Origin: Halobellus clavatus
Lineage (GTDB): Archaea; Halobacteriota; Halobacteria; Halobacteriales; Haloferacaceae
Direction of reading: 5' to 3'
Assembly: GCF_900107195.1 (NCBI RefSeq)
Contig: NZ_FNPB01000005.1
Location: forward strand, 186,001-250,000
DNA: 64,000 bases
Shown: positions 43,514-53,765 of the stretch, one piece after another
Numbering within the stretch: the stretch's first letter is position 1
How the letters are laid out: every line of letters starts with the position of its first letter
Notes under the pieces: model-generated
What the model was told of the DNA's origin: nothing
Databases searched by the model: none
Seen by the model: the letters and a program-made list of their open reading frames with translations, nothing else
Position numbers and translations under genes: made by a program

Positions 43514-44260
43514 ATGCGACTGACCTTCCTCGGGACTGGAAGCGCGATGCCCGTCCCCGACCGCGTCCAGACGGGACTGCTGCTCGAATCCGCCGACCGA
43601 TCGCTCCTCGTCGACTGCGGCAGCGGCGTGCTCCACCGACTGTCGCGGACCGACGTCGGCTACGAGGGCGTCTCCACGGTGCTCTTGACGCATCACCACC
43701 TCGATCACGTCGCCGACCTCCTGCCGCTGTTGAAAGCCCGCTGGCTGGCCGGCGAGGAACATCTCGAGGTGATCGGCCCGACGGGAACGAAGTCGCTGCT
43801 GGACGGTCTCCTCGACGTCCACGAGTACCTGCAGGGACGCGTCGACCTGAGCGTCCGCGAGGTCGGGCCGACGTCCTTCTCAGTCGCTGGGTTCGAGGTC
43901 AGCGCCACCGAGACCGAGCACTCGATGGACTGCCTAGCGTATCGCTTCAGCGCCCCCGACGCGGCCGGCGACGTCGTCTTCTCGGGCGACGGTGAGGCGA
44001 CGTCGGGACTGGCAGCCTTCGCCGACGGCGCGGCCGTCCTCGCCCACGACTGTTCGTTCCCCGACGACGTCGACGTCTCCAACCACCCGACGCCGTCGCA
44101 ACTCGGCCGCGCGCTCGCCGGCCGCGACGTCGGCCGGGTCTACCTGACGCATCTCTATCCCCACACCCGGGGGAGACACGAGGAGATGCTCGAATCCGTG
44201 CGGGCGCACTACGACGGCGAGGTCGCTATCGCCCGCGATGGCCTCCGCGTAGAAGTCTAG
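43514..44260 (+). CDS. MBL-fold hydrolase, RNase Z-like
   Basis: A 248-residue metallo-beta-lactamase-fold protein. FLGTGSAMPVP opens the domain, THHHLDHVADL provides the HxHxDH metal site, and further ligands are in EHSMDC, SGDGEAT and THLYPH. The short form resembles RNase Z/ElaC relatives and MBL phosphodiesterases; without the exosite arm its tRNA role is uncertain. Complete and well coded. Confidence 0.85.
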   Translation: MRLTFLGTGSAMPVPDRVQTGLLLESADRSLLVDCGSGVLHRLSRTDVGYEGVSTVLLTHHHLDHVADLLPLLKARWLAGEEHLEVIGPTGTKSLLDGLLDVHEYLQGRVDLSVREVGPTSFSVAGFEVSATETEHSMDCLAYRFSAPDAAGDVVFSGDGEATSGLAAFADGAAVLAHDCSFPDDVDVSNHPTPSQLGRALAGRDVGRVYLTHLYPHTRGRHEEMLESVRAHYDGEVAIARDGLRVEV

Positions 44261-44273
44261 CGATGCCGAACCG

Positions 44274-45029
44274 TCAGTCGTCCCCGTTCAGGTCGCTCTC
44301 ACGCAGTTCCGAGACCGCGATCAGGAGCCGATCGTCGTCGAGCGCGGTCACCAGCTTTGACTCGGTGAAGGTGCTTCCGTCCGACCGGAGTCCGCGACTC
44401 CGGCCGCTCCACTCCCCGCCGCCTCGGACGACTGGCAGGACGTGCGTGCGGATGTGCTCGACCTCATCGGTCGGGTGGAGTTCGGTCCAGTGTCTCCCCT
44501 CGACGTCGGCTGGGTCGTAGCCGTACAGGGAGGCGTACGTCTGATCCGCCTCCTCGAAGCGCTCGTCGGGCCCCACGATGCCGACCCCGTCGAGTTCGGT
44601 TTCGGTCTCCGGGTCGAACTGTCCCTCGCCCTCGACGGCGTGTTCGACCCGACGGACCAGCATCGTGTACTGATCGGTCCCGATCCCCTTCTGCAGGTAG
44701 TCGGTCAGTCCCGCACGAACGATCTCGGCGGCGACGTCGGCTGGCGCTTCGCCCGAGAAGAGGAGCAACGGCAACTCCGGCCGATGGTCGCGGACGGCCT
44801 CCAGAAACGTCACGCCGTCCATCTTGGGCATATTGTAATCGCTCACGACGCAGTCGAACGTCGTGTCAGTCGAGCGAATCCGCTCCAGCCCCGCTTCGGG
44901 CGTGGTCTCGATCGTCACCTCGCACTCGATCTCGGCCGAGTCGCGTTCCAGATACGTCTTCACCAACGCCCCCAACTGCACGTCGTCGTCGACGTAGAGG
45001 ATCGAGAGCGGCGCACCGGTCGAGGTCAT
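44274..45029 (-). CDS. response regulator with PAS domain
   Basis: A 251-residue protein. The N-terminal receiver domain (about 1-125) has acidic residues in ILYVDDD and the phospho-acceptor Asp in VVSDYNMPKMDG. The C-terminal PAS domain (about 145-245) includes ADQTYASLYGYDPADVEGRHW. No histidine kinase, DNA-binding or other output domain is present, so it may pass signals by protein contact. No kinase gene is adjacent. Convergent with the MBL hydrolase gene. Confidence 0.88.
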   Translation of the reverse strand: MTSTGAPLSILYVDDDVQLGALVKTYLERDSAEIECEVTIETTPEAGLERIRSTDTTFDCVVSDYNMPKMDGVTFLEAVRDHRPELPLLLFSGEAPADVAAEIVRAGLTDYLQKGIGTDQYTMLVRRVEHAVEGEGQFDPETETELDGVGIVGPDERFEEADQTYASLYGYDPADVEGRHWTELHPTDEVEHIRTHVLPVVRGGGEWSGRSRGLRSDGSTFTESKLVTALDDDRLLIAVSELRESDLNGDD

Positions 45030-45149
45030 ACGCGAAATCTGGAAGCGGTGGAAAATAGCGGTATCAGCCGACGGGACTGATCCCCTTCTCCCCGATTGGC
45101 CGCACGGCGCGCGGCAACTGTTTACTCCCCCTGGGTCGAATGCGTGGGT

Positions 45150-45500
45150 ATGAACGACGTCATCTCCGGCCTCGAGGGCGAACTCCGCTCGAACGGAATC
45201 AACGTCGAATCGCTGGACACCGCCGGCGAAACGGTCGAATTAGTGTATCTGACCGCGTTTCCCGACGTCTCGGTGAACCACCAGGAGATGGGACGCGCGC
45301 TCTCGACCTTCGTCGACGCGGTCGAACACGGCGAGTGGAACCCCACGCGCGTGGAGGCGACGGTCCTGCGCCACGAGGAGGACGTCCAGGGCACGTGGTA
45401 CGCCGAGGCCGAGTGGTTCCGGCAGTACGCTGAGTACGACATCACCGGCGAGGAGTTCTCCGCCCGCGTCATCGACACGCTCTCGGAGGACGACCTGTGA
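45150..45500 (+). CDS. conserved halophile protein of unknown function
   Basis: A 116-residue acidic alpha/beta protein (MNDVISGLEGELRSNGI, VELVYLTAFP, WYAEAEWFRQYAEYDITGEEFSARVIDT). I believe similar proteins are common in haloarchaea, but know no function. I chose ATG 45150 over an open upstream extension. It overlaps the next gene by 4 nt, so the two are probably cotranslated. Confidence 0.7.
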   Translation: MNDVISGLEGELRSNGINVESLDTAGETVELVYLTAFPDVSVNHQEMGRALSTFVDAVEHGEWNPTRVEATVLRHEEDVQGTWYAEAEWFRQYAEYDITGEEFSARVIDTLSEDDL

Positions 45501-46501
45501 CGTCACCTCCGACCCCGGACGCTGACCGGGACACGCTGACGACAGACGAGGGGTCCCGGGCGTCGGTCGCGCCCTCGGGACGCCGCCGTCGGCCGTCCCG
45601 CTATGAGTTCTCGTCCGTCCGGATGACGTTCCGTAGCGGGGGCGAACGCTGCGTCGGCCGCCTCTATCGGCCGGATCGGCCGGCGGAGCCGCCGCTGGTC
45701 GTCCTGTCGGGTGGGCTACTCGGTGCGCCTTCCTCCGGTCTCGATCAGTACGCCGAACGTCTCGCCGCGGCCGGCTACGCGGTCTTCCGGTTCGACGTGC
45801 GACACACCGGCGACAGCGACGGAGACCCCCGGAACCTCCTCTCGCCGGCGCGGCAGCGGGCCGACTGGGAAGCGGCCATCGCCGGCCTCCGCGGCCGTGG
45901 CGACGTCGCTACCGAGCGACTCGTACTCTGGGGGACTGACCTCGCCGGCGGGACGGTCCTCGACGTCGCAGCCGACGACCCGCGAATACGCGCGGTGGTC
46001 TCACAGACGCCGATCCTCTCCGGTCGCGCGTTCCTTCGCGCCCGCGGCCTCGCCTCCTTCGCCCGCGGCGTGTTCGCCGGCGTTCGCGACCTCGTCCAGT
46101 CCCCGCTGCTCGGGGTCCACGACGTCGCCGTCGCGTCCAGTAGCCGAGACGACGACCGCGGCCCAGCGCTCGTGTCGTCCCCGAATGCCTCACGGACGTA
46201 CCGCGAGTTCGTTCCCGACGACGCCGACTGGACGAACCGGACGCCGGGACGGTCGCTGCTCGCCCTCGCTCGACACACGGCCGGTGAGGACCGCGATCGG
46301 ATCTCCTGTCCGACGCTCTTCGTCGGCGGGACGCGCGACGACGTCGTCGCGCTCGAGGGGATCGAGGCGGCTGCGGACTCGATCCCGGACGCGACGCTCC
46401 TGCGGCTCCCTGTCGACCACTTCGATCTCTACGCGGGCGACGGTGTCGAACAGGCAGTCGGCCACGGGCTGGCGTTCCTCGACACCGCAGTCGAGCCCTG
46501 A
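45497..46501 (+). CDS. alpha/beta-hydrolase with Asp at the nucleophile position
   Basis: A 334-residue alpha/beta-hydrolase. The oxyanion-side motif is VVLSGGLLGAPSSG. The nucleophile elbow reads LWGTDLAGG, with Asp148 where related proteins have Ser. The acid and base appear in FVGGTRDDVVAL and LPVDHFDLYAGD. Asp nucleophiles occur in epoxide hydrolases and haloalkane dehalogenases, but the surroundings here resemble serine-type relatives, so loss of activity is also possible. It is coupled to the preceding small gene. Confidence 0.82.
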   Translation: MTSPPTPDADRDTLTTDEGSRASVAPSGRRRRPSRYEFSSVRMTFRSGGERCVGRLYRPDRPAEPPLVVLSGGLLGAPSSGLDQYAERLAAAGYAVFRFDVRHTGDSDGDPRNLLSPARQRADWEAAIAGLRGRGDVATERLVLWGTDLAGGTVLDVAADDPRIRAVVSQTPILSGRAFLRARGLASFARGVFAGVRDLVQSPLLGVHDVAVASSSRDDDRGPALVSSPNASRTYREFVPDDADWTNRTPGRSLLALARHTAGEDRDRISCPTLFVGGTRDDVVALEGIEAAADSIPDATLLRLPVDHFDLYAGDGVEQAVGHGLAFLDTAVEP

Positions 46502-46518
46502 GATGCGGCGTCGCCTCA

Positions 46519-46920
46519 CTACACCTCGACGAGCGGGACGACGGCGACCGGCTGATTCGAGTGCAGGAGGGTCCGTTGGGTCGTGCTCCCGAAGACCACC
46601 TTCGCCGTCGGGTTCCGCTTGCGCATCCCGATGACGATCTCGTCGGCGTCGACCTCTTCGGCGTGCTCCAACACGTCGGTGTACGGGTCGTTCCCGCGGA
46701 CGAACTGGTGCGTCTCGACGGAGGTGACACCGGCGAGCCGTGAGGAGACGACGTTCAGTGACTCTTCGCCGTCGCGGACGTCTTGGCTGTTGGTCTCATC
46801 GCCGCCGGGGAGCGAGTTGACGGCGTGTACCTCGTCGCTCCGCGAGACGCGATCGATGAGATAATCGCACAGTTGCGCGCTCGTGTCGACGTGATTCGTC
46901 GCGAGTACGTAGGTCGCCAT
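46519..46920 (-). CDS. universal stress protein (UspA family)
   Basis: A 133-residue UspA-fold protein. The C-terminal GMRKRNPTAKVVFGSTTQRTLLHSNQPVAVVP fits the ATP-binding G-x2-G-x9-G(S/T) pattern in a modified form (Arg-rich, as in many halophile members). It probably binds ATP and responds to stress. The TATA box is 26 nt before the ATG. Confidence 0.9.
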   Translation of the reverse strand: MATYVLATNHVDTSAQLCDYLIDRVSRSDEVHAVNSLPGGDETNSQDVRDGEESLNVVSSRLAGVTSVETHQFVRGNDPYTDVLEHAEEVDADEIVIGMRKRNPTAKVVFGSTTQRTLLHSNQPVAVVPLVEV

Positions 46921-46940
46921 ACTACGACGCCCGCGGGGGA

Positions 46941-46950
46941 CGTATAAAAA
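46941..46950 (-). promoter_or_regulatory. TATA box of the universal stress protein gene
   Basis: TTTTTATACG on the minus strand, centred about 26 nt before ATG 46920, predicts a leaderless mRNA. Confidence 0.55.
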
Positions 46951-47172
46951 TACACCTCCGTTGGTTCGACTCGACTGCGACAGCCGCGACCTGTCGGTTC
47001 ACCCGCGGCGGACGTTCACCCCACTCGTCGTCGGAATCGTCTGCTCGGAGCCGCCTGTGCCCGGGGGGTGTGCTGCCGCGCGTCGGCCGGTCCGCAGGAC
47101 GCCGCAGCATCGCTCAGTCGTCCGTCTCCTCGGGACTGGCCGCACACGGAGCGGTATTTGCTCGTCGCGTTT

Positions 47173-48915
47173 TCACTTACCGGACGGCTGGGCCGCTTCG
47201 TCAGCCCACCGGTGCCGGTACTCGTTGACGGCGATGACGCCACCGAGCAGACAGCACCCGCCTGCGAGTACGGCTGCAAGCGCCCATATGCCCGTGTAGA
47301 GTCCGACGGCACCGGCCATCGTCGCCCCGGCGGCGACAACAAACCCGACGCGAGCGATCACGGCTCCGGACGGCGACAGCGACTCGCTCCAGGTCCAGAT
47401 CTCCGCGTGATAGAACAGCAACAGTCCGCTCCCGACGAGCAGTCCCCCCGTGCCCACGGTCCGCGTCGCCTCCGCGAGGTAGACCGAGAGCCCGTCGGCG
47501 ACGATCGCGTCGTAGGAGTAAAACACCGGTCCGGCCACCGCAACGGCGAGCACCTGGAGGGCGACCGCGACGGGGAGTGTTCGGTTCTCGTCGGTTCCCT
47601 CCTGGGGGCCGTGCGCCTGCGTGTGCTGCCAGGTTCGCCAGATGGCCCCCACGGCGAGGAGGATCCCACAGATCACGACCCCGCCACCGGCGAGGGCGTA
47701 CGCGGGCGGCCAGTATTCGACGTCGGCGTGGCGATGGATGTGGCTCGCCGCGGCGAGAGTCAGGGCACCGAACGCGACGACGACGAACGAGGGCGGCGCC
47801 GTCAGATACAGCGGTCGCGTCACGGCCGGAGTCGGGGGATCGTCGCCGTCGACCACGCGCATAAAGGCCGGAATCCGACGGCTCACCCGCCCCCAGTACC
47901 ACAGGCCGTAGGCACCGAACAGGAACAGGCCGCCGACGAGGACGAACGTGGGCGCGCCGCGGACCGGCGCTCCGACGAGCGCCCGCACCTCCGACAGACT
48001 GAGTGCACCGAGCACACGAAAAAACGAGAGGAGCGGCAACGCTGACAACAGCAGACCGATCGCCACCCCGGCAACTGTCGCGAGCCCCGTGATCGGGCTC
48101 CGAAACGCCGGACCGACGATGTCGTAGATCGATGCCTCGACGTCGCCTTCCCGGCCTTCTCGCTCGTCGGGGAGCCACGAGATACGGTCGCGAACCGTCA
48201 CGTAGGCGGACCACGCGATGACCGACAACTCCGGGAGCGGGAAGAACAGCCCCACGACGAAGACCAGCAGTCCGAAGAACGCAATCATCATCGCCAGCAG
48301 TACGCTCAGCAACGGGGCCAGGACCGCCCTGAGTGCCGTCGACCGGACGCCCGTAGCGGCCGGGTGGATAGATAGCTCCTCGGTGGGATCGAGGAGATCA
48401 GATTCCGTCGACGGGTCGCCGGTTCCGCCCAGACCGATGGTCTCGATGATCCCGGTCAGTTCTCCGCCCGGGCGAAAGGGGTCCGCCCCGTGGGCGAAGT
48501 ACGCGAGGAATCCGACCGCGACCAGCACGGTCGATCCGGGATACCAGAGGACGTCGGGTCCGGGGAGCACCCCGCCGTAGTGGAGATAGACCCCGAACGC
48601 GCCGCCCGTCGTGAGCGCTCGCGGGACCGGCCGATCGGTCCACGCGCCGAAACTGTCGGGGAGCAACTCGGGGACGAGCAGATAGATCCCGATCAGGTAC
48701 AGCAGCCATCGCGATCCCAAACTCACGACCCCGAAGAGTGACGAATTCCCCGCGAGGGCGCTCAACACGGCGGTAATCGCTGCGCTGTCGGCGATCGTGG
48801 CGAGCAGCTCGCTGACGCTGTTCCACGGGGTGGCGGCGGCGGCTCGAAAGAGCAGATCGCCGACCGCGACCGACCCCAGCAGGGGCCGCCACGAACGGAC
48901 GAAGCGCCGAACCAT
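47173..48915 (-). CDS. large polytopic membrane protein of unknown function
   Basis: A 580-residue protein with about 14 hydrophobic segments, a short acidic cytoplasmic-type loop near 155-190 (GDPSTESDLLDPTEEL) and another near 245-265. No transporter signature, no catalytic motif and no obvious internal repeat were recognised. HIHRHADVEYWPP might bind metal. It is alone between the stress protein gene and the glp operon. Codon use is fully native. Confidence 0.7.
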   Translation of the reverse strand: MVRRFVRSWRPLLGSVAVGDLLFRAAAATPWNSVSELLATIADSAAITAVLSALAGNSSLFGVVSLGSRWLLYLIGIYLLVPELLPDSFGAWTDRPVPRALTTGGAFGVYLHYGGVLPGPDVLWYPGSTVLVAVGFLAYFAHGADPFRPGGELTGIIETIGLGGTGDPSTESDLLDPTEELSIHPAATGVRSTALRAVLAPLLSVLLAMMIAFFGLLVFVVGLFFPLPELSVIAWSAYVTVRDRISWLPDEREGREGDVEASIYDIVGPAFRSPITGLATVAGVAIGLLLSALPLLSFFRVLGALSLSEVRALVGAPVRGAPTFVLVGGLFLFGAYGLWYWGRVSRRIPAFMRVVDGDDPPTPAVTRPLYLTAPPSFVVVAFGALTLAAASHIHRHADVEYWPPAYALAGGGVVICGILLAVGAIWRTWQHTQAHGPQEGTDENRTLPVAVALQVLAVAVAGPVFYSYDAIVADGLSVYLAEATRTVGTGGLLVGSGLLLFYHAEIWTWSESLSPSGAVIARVGFVVAAGATMAGAVGLYTGIWALAAVLAGGCCLLGGVIAVNEYRHRWADEAAQPSGK

Positions 48916-48983
48916 CGACTACCCCTCGTGAGTCGGGAAAGAAAAACGTACGCGTCACACCGTCGCCGGCCGCACGCTGTCGT

Positions 48984-50354
48984 TCACTCGACGAGCGCGG
49001 CGTCCAGCAGTTCCAGCGGGTGGCGGATGTCGTAGCCGGTCCCGTGTTCCATCTGCATCGCACACGTCGGACACTCGGTCATCCCCGTCTGTCCGCCGGC
49101 GTCTTCCATATGATCGAACATCTCGTCGCCGATCTCCATCGACTTCTCGTACTTCTCTTCCTTCCAGCCGTAGGTCCCGGAGATGCCCGAGCAGGAGTCG
49201 CCGACGTCCTCGACGCCGACGCCGTCGAGATCGCCGAACAGCTCGACGGCCTGCCGTTCGAGTCCCTGGTTCCGGGCGTGACACGGCGCGTGGTACGCGA
49301 ACTCGCGCGCGAGATCCCCGTCGACCGCGGCCGCCTCGATCTCGTCGGTGAGGTCCTCGTGGATACGGAGGTACTCGACGGACTCGAAGGTGTTCTCGGC
49401 CACCGTCTCGACGCCGTCGATGTCGAACAGTTCGGGGTACTCCTGCCGCAGCGCCATCGAACAGGAGGTACAGGAGGCGATGGCGTCGTAGCCCTCCTCG
49501 ATCAGATCGGCCATCGAAGAGATGTTCACCTCGGCGTGGCGGCGCGCGTCGTCGAGCATCCCGTTGGCGAACATCGGCGTGCCGGAACACTTCTGCTCGG
49601 GGACGACGACCTCGTAGCCGAAGTGCTCGAACACGCGGATCATCGACTTGCCGACCTCCGGCGTGTTGTAGTTCGAGTAACAGCCGTGGAAGTACGCCAC
49701 CTTCTTGTCGGCGTCGCGTGGTTCGCCGCGGCGCTCGCGGGCATCTCTCGCGCGCTCTCGCGACCCGGCGGCCGCGCCTTCCCGCTCCCACCACTCGCGG
49801 AAGGTCTCGGTCGCGAACTCGGGGAAGTCGCGCTCTTTCGTCACTCCCAGGGTCTTCTCCATCACCCACCGCGCGGGCCCGAAGTTCATCGCGAAACTCG
49901 CGAGGCGCGGGACCTTGCTGGCCAGCCACGCCGACGTGCGGTAGTTCGCGAGGATCCGGTTGCGCCAGTACTCGATCGACGTCTTCGACATCTCCTCTGC
50001 GACGTACTCGCCGCGAGCGGTGTTGTGCATCTGTGAGAGGGGGACGCCCGAAGGACACGCGTTATCACAGCGCATACAGTTCGAGCAGTCCATAATCGAA
50101 TCGTCGATCGAGTGATCGTCCTCCTGGCGCTTGAGCCGCCACTGCTCTGGCCCCTGGAACTTCGGGCCGGGGAAGTCGTCGTCGACTTCCGCGACCGGGC
50201 AGTTCGTGTCGCACGTCGAGCACTTGTAACACGAGTCTGCGCCGGGGCGCAGGTCGAATTCGTTCGTATCGGGGAAGACGTCGACCGGTTCGAAGTCCTC
50301 GCCCGCGTTCGGTTCCACCGGATCGAATGTTGACGGAGATTCTGCGTCGCTCAT
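48984..50354 (-). CDS. glpC: anaerobic-type glycerol-3-phosphate dehydrogenase subunit C
   Basis: A 456-residue iron-sulfur subunit of the GlpABC complex that passes electrons from GlpA to the membrane quinone pool. Two ferredoxin-type motifs (CYKCSTCDTNCPV and CSNCMRCDNACPSG) are followed by two CCG cysteine-rich domains. It overlaps glpB by 4 nt. Last gene of the minus-strand glpABC operon. Confidence 0.94.
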   Translation of the reverse strand: MSDAESPSTFDPVEPNAGEDFEPVDVFPDTNEFDLRPGADSCYKCSTCDTNCPVAEVDDDFPGPKFQGPEQWRLKRQEDDHSIDDSIMDCSNCMRCDNACPSGVPLSQMHNTARGEYVAEEMSKTSIEYWRNRILANYRTSAWLASKVPRLASFAMNFGPARWVMEKTLGVTKERDFPEFATETFREWWEREGAAAGSRERARDARERRGEPRDADKKVAYFHGCYSNYNTPEVGKSMIRVFEHFGYEVVVPEQKCSGTPMFANGMLDDARRHAEVNISSMADLIEEGYDAIASCTSCSMALRQEYPELFDIDGVETVAENTFESVEYLRIHEDLTDEIEAAAVDGDLAREFAYHAPCHARNQGLERQAVELFGDLDGVGVEDVGDSCSGISGTYGWKEEKYEKSMEIGDEMFDHMEDAGGQTGMTECPTCAMQMEHGTGYDIRHPLELLDAALVE

Positions 50355-51625
50355 CGTACCCTCGCTGCCGCGCTTCGGCCGGCGGCGTAGCCTGTCGCGA
50401 TCGAGACGCCGCTCCCGGACTTCTCGGCGGCGAAGTCGTAGCCGCCGAGGACCGAGCCAGCGGCCCTGAGATTCTCGTACGCTACGTCGTCTGCGGCGTC
50501 GGTCGGCCGGAGTTCAGCGTCCGCCTGGACACCGAACCGCGCGAACTCGTGGTCGCCGAACGCGTCGTGCTCGGACCACGCGTACCGGTCGTCCGGCTGG
50601 GCGATATGACAGCCGAAGATCGGCTCGTAGACCTCGTCGCGCTCGGACTCGATACCCTTCCCAACGAGTCCGCCTGTCGCGAGTACGTACTCGTCCGCAG
50701 CGTAGGGAATCTCCGCGCCGTTCTTCTCGACGTACACCTGCTCGATCTCGCCGTCGCCGTCGAACCCGACGACGGGGTTGCCGGTTTCGAACCTCGCACC
50801 GGCGGCGTCAAGCGCGTCGAACAGCGCGTCTTCGAGTCGCAGTCCCGGCAGCGACGGCGGCCCCATCGGGACCTCGAAGACGGCCGCGCCGAGTCGCTCG
50901 GCCAGCGCTTCCCGCACAGCACCGGCCGCGTCGTCGCCGAGGACGGCCGGAAAGCCGACTCGCTCCTCTCCTTCGAGGTGCGGGTTCACCCGTTCTGCGA
51001 GCGCCTCGCGGACCGGCCGATCACGGCCGCGAACCGTCACCGTCCCGTCTGTATCGAGCAGCTTCGCGTACCGGGTGACCTTCGCGTCGGCGCGGAGGTC
51101 CCCGGGGAATCGGATGGTGACGCCGCGCACCTCGAACGGGACGTCCGCAGCCGCGAGGTGGGACGCCGCCCGTGGCGCGTCGAAGTCAGTCATCGCCTCG
51201 AAGCCGACGAGGAGGACGTCGCGCTCGTCGCTCGCGAGGCCCGCGCTCGCACTCGCCGGGTAGCGCGCGGTCGGTTTGATCGTCCCGCCGTGCGTCGGCA
51301 GGAGAGCGTTGGCGTCCGTGTGCCCACCGCGGTAGTTGGCCGCGGCGTCGTCGAACAGCGCCATCGCCTCTTCGACGGTGTCCGTTCCGACGATCCGGTA
51401 GGGGTGCTCGCTCGGTAGGTCGGGGATCGCCGCGTAGGGATCGACGACCGGGCCGTCGCTGTCGGGCAGATATCCCAGGATATCGATCAGGCCCGAGGCG
51501 TTCCGCAGCGTGCTCTGCTTGTAGGAGACGAGTCGCACGTCCGCGCCCGCCCGTGCCGCAGCGAGCGTGGCCGTCAGGCCCGCGATCCCGCCGCCGATCA
51601 CCAGGACGTCTGAATCAATCGCCAC
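50351..51625 (-). CDS. glpB: anaerobic-type glycerol-3-phosphate dehydrogenase subunit B
   Basis: A 424-residue flavoprotein subunit with the dinucleotide-binding [21 protein letters not shown] at the N-terminus. [13 protein letters not shown] and [22 protein letters not shown] are GlpB features. I chose GTG 51625 because the Rossmann motif follows at once; it overlaps the end of glpA by 11 nt. Confidence 0.92.
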   Translation of the reverse strand: MAIDSDVLVIGGGIAGLTATLAAARAGADVRLVSYKQSTLRNASGLIDILGYLPDSDGPVVDPYAAIPDLPSEHPYRIVGTDTVEEAMALFDDAAANYRGGHTDANALLPTHGGTIKPTARYPASASAGLASDERDVLLVGFEAMTDFDAPRAASHLAAADVPFEVRGVTIRFPGDLRADAKVTRYAKLLDTDGTVTVRGRDRPVREALAERVNPHLEGEERVGFPAVLGDDAAGAVREALAERLGAAVFEVPMGPPSLPGLRLEDALFDALDAAGARFETGNPVVGFDGDGEIEQVYVEKNGAEIPYAADEYVLATGGLVGKGIESERDEVYEPIFGCHIAQPDDRYAWSEHDAFGDHEFARFGVQADAELRPTDAADDVAYENLRAAGSVLGGYDFAAEKSGSGVSIATGYAAGRSAAARVR

Positions 51626-53384
51626 GCTCGTGCCCCCCGTCGGCGACGGCGTCGCTTCCATCGATCCCGGAGTCGGCCCTCCCGGTGCCGGCCTTGCCTT
51701 CGGGTCCAGCGTCGGGCGCACCGCTGTCGAAAGCGGCGAACTCGACCTCGTGCTCCCCGTCGGCCGGGTCGTGATCGCGGTTCTGCGTCGTCGCGTGCAG
51801 CGCGTAATTCAGCATCGCCTGCGAGAGCTGCTCGCCCCACAGCGCGTGACGCTGGCCCTTCCAGCGTTCCTGGAGGAGTTCGTCCCAGGCGGCCCGGGCC
51901 GTCGGTTCGTCGTGCTCGCCGTGGAGTTCGTTCGCCAGCCGGTGACAGCAGAACCCGCCCTGACAGTTCCCCATCGAGGCGCGCGTGCGGATCCGCACGG
52001 CGTTGAGGTCCGATCCCGACTGGGAGATGGCGTCCTGCACCTCGGCGCGCGTGACGCCCTCGCAGGCGCAGACCGTCGGGTTCGGTCCGGAGACGTCGAG
52101 GACGTCGTCGGCGCGGGAGCCGAGCCGTTCGACGCTCCGACGGCCGATCGGCGACCGGAGCCCGAACTCGTCCATATAGTCCCGGAGGACCGAGAAGTCC
52201 TCGCTGCCCGGCAGCGGTTCCTCGGCCGTGCGGCACTCGGCGTCGATGCCGAACTGCGCGCAGACGTGATCGGAGATCTCCTCGCCCATCATCCGGTAGG
52301 TAGTGAACTTCCCGCCGACGATGCTCGTCATTCCGCCCAGATCGTCGCGCTCGTCGTGATCCAGGAGGAAGTAATCGCGCGTGATGTCCGTCGGGTCGTC
52401 GCTGCCGACGTCCGGCGGTTCATACAGCGGGCGGACGCCCCAGAACGAGCGGATCGTCCGGGCGTCCTCGAGCATCGGGATCAGTTCCGAGAGGGTCTCG
52501 ATCATCAGATCGACCTCCCAGCCCTCCTCGGGGTAGTCTTCGGGGTCGTCGACCTCCTCGTCGGTCGTCCCGAGGATGCACGTCGTCTCGTGGGGAACGA
52601 CGATGTCGGCGTCGCCCTTCGGCCGACAGCGGTTGATGACGGTGTCGACCTGTCGGGTGTTCATAATCGTCATCACGCCCTTCGAGGGGCGGACTTCGAT
52701 GTCGACGCCGGCCAGCTCGCCGATGCGGCCGGCCCACGCGCCCGTCGCGTTGACGACGTAGTCGGCGCGGAGTTCTTCGGTGCCGCCCTCGGTCCCGTGG
52801 ACCCGGACGCCCGACCCCGAGGCGTGTTCGACCTCGACACCGACGACCTCGCCGTCCTCGACGAGCAGATCAGTGACCGTCGAGTGCGTCTCGATCCGCG
52901 CGCCGTGCTCCTGGGCGCTCGCCGCGTTGGCGACGACGAGTCGGAAGGGATCGACCGCTCCGTCGGGGACCGAGATCGCCTTCTCGATGTCGCCCGCCAG
53001 GTGCGGTTCGATCTCGCGCGCTTCCTCCGCAGAGAGGACCTCCGTGGGGATGTCGCAGTCCTTGCAGCCCTCGAGTTTCTCCTGGAAGTACTCCTCTGAG
53101 TCTTCCGGACGCTTGACGAACAGGCCGCCCGTCATTTCGACGCAGTGACTCGCGATGTCGCGAAGGACGCGATTCTCTTCGATACACTCTTTCGCGCTCG
53201 CCTGGTCGGAAACCGCGTACCGGCCGCCGCTGTGGAGGAGTCCGTGCATCCGCCCTGTCGTCCCGTGCGTCAGGTTGCCCTGTTCGAGGAGCGTCACATC
53301 GAGCCCCCGCATCGCGAGGTCGCGTGTGATCCCTGCCCCAGTCGACCCGCCGCCGATGACGACGATGTGTGGTGCCGATGCCAT
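51615..53384 (-). CDS. glpA: anaerobic-type glycerol-3-phosphate dehydrogenase subunit A
   Basis: A 589-residue FAD enzyme oxidising sn-glycerol-3-phosphate to dihydroxyacetone phosphate. [20 protein letters not shown] binds FAD, and [13 protein letters not shown] lies in the substrate region. A C-terminal BFD-like 2Fe-2S domain has CACEG and CQGGFCC. An acidic tail of about 80 residues follows. A TATA-like box at 53413-53422 supports ATG 53384. Divergent from glpK, so both operons share a 381-bp control region. Confidence 0.94.
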   Translation of the reverse strand: MASAPHIVVIGGGSTGAGITRDLAMRGLDVTLLEQGNLTHGTTGRMHGLLHSGGRYAVSDQASAKECIEENRVLRDIASHCVEMTGGLFVKRPEDSEEYFQEKLEGCKDCDIPTEVLSAEEAREIEPHLAGDIEKAISVPDGAVDPFRLVVANAASAQEHGARIETHSTVTDLLVEDGEVVGVEVEHASGSGVRVHGTEGGTEELRADYVVNATGAWAGRIGELAGVDIEVRPSKGVMTIMNTRQVDTVINRCRPKGDADIVVPHETTCILGTTDEEVDDPEDYPEEGWEVDLMIETLSELIPMLEDARTIRSFWGVRPLYEPPDVGSDDPTDITRDYFLLDHDERDDLGGMTSIVGGKFTTYRMMGEEISDHVCAQFGIDAECRTAEEPLPGSEDFSVLRDYMDEFGLRSPIGRRSVERLGSRADDVLDVSGPNPTVCACEGVTRAEVQDAISQSGSDLNAVRIRTRASMGNCQGGFCCHRLANELHGEHDEPTARAAWDELLQERWKGQRHALWGEQLSQAMLNYALHATTQNRDHDPADGEHEVEFAAFDSGAPDAGPEGKAGTGRADSGIDGSDAVADGGHERGD

Positions 53385-53765
53385 TCGTACACACACGGTT
53401 CGGAGCCGACCCACTTTATTTCATCGGTAGATCGATTGCCGGAGTAAACATTACGATCGAACAGGTGGGATCACAACATCGACGCGTAGCCCGGAGAACG
53501 GGGCCGGATAAGCCACAGAATCGCTGGTCAGAGCCCTGTGACTGGTCGACGGCAACATACTGCTGTCTCCGAACCAGCTCCGAATTCGTCCGACACAGCC
53601 CGCGCACGCGATACGAGAATAGGTACCTCAGTGCCATTCTACACGCTTCTCAATTATCTTTACTGAGTACCCCGAGCTCTGGATAACATTTATTAGGTCT
53701 TGGTATATTGTTCATTAGCAAGGCGGCAACGGTAGTCAAGATGTCGCCGGATGGAGACTGAACCA
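53385..53765. promoter_or_regulatory. divergent glpABC / glpK control region
   Basis: A 381-bp region without a supported gene. It contains a TATA-like GAAATAAAGT on the minus strand (53413-53422) for glpA and GGTATATT (53702-53709) for glpK, with AT-rich sequence before the latter. The short frame MSPDGD (53741-53761) lies just before glpK and might be a leader peptide. No regulator-binding repeat stands out. Confidence 0.55.
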
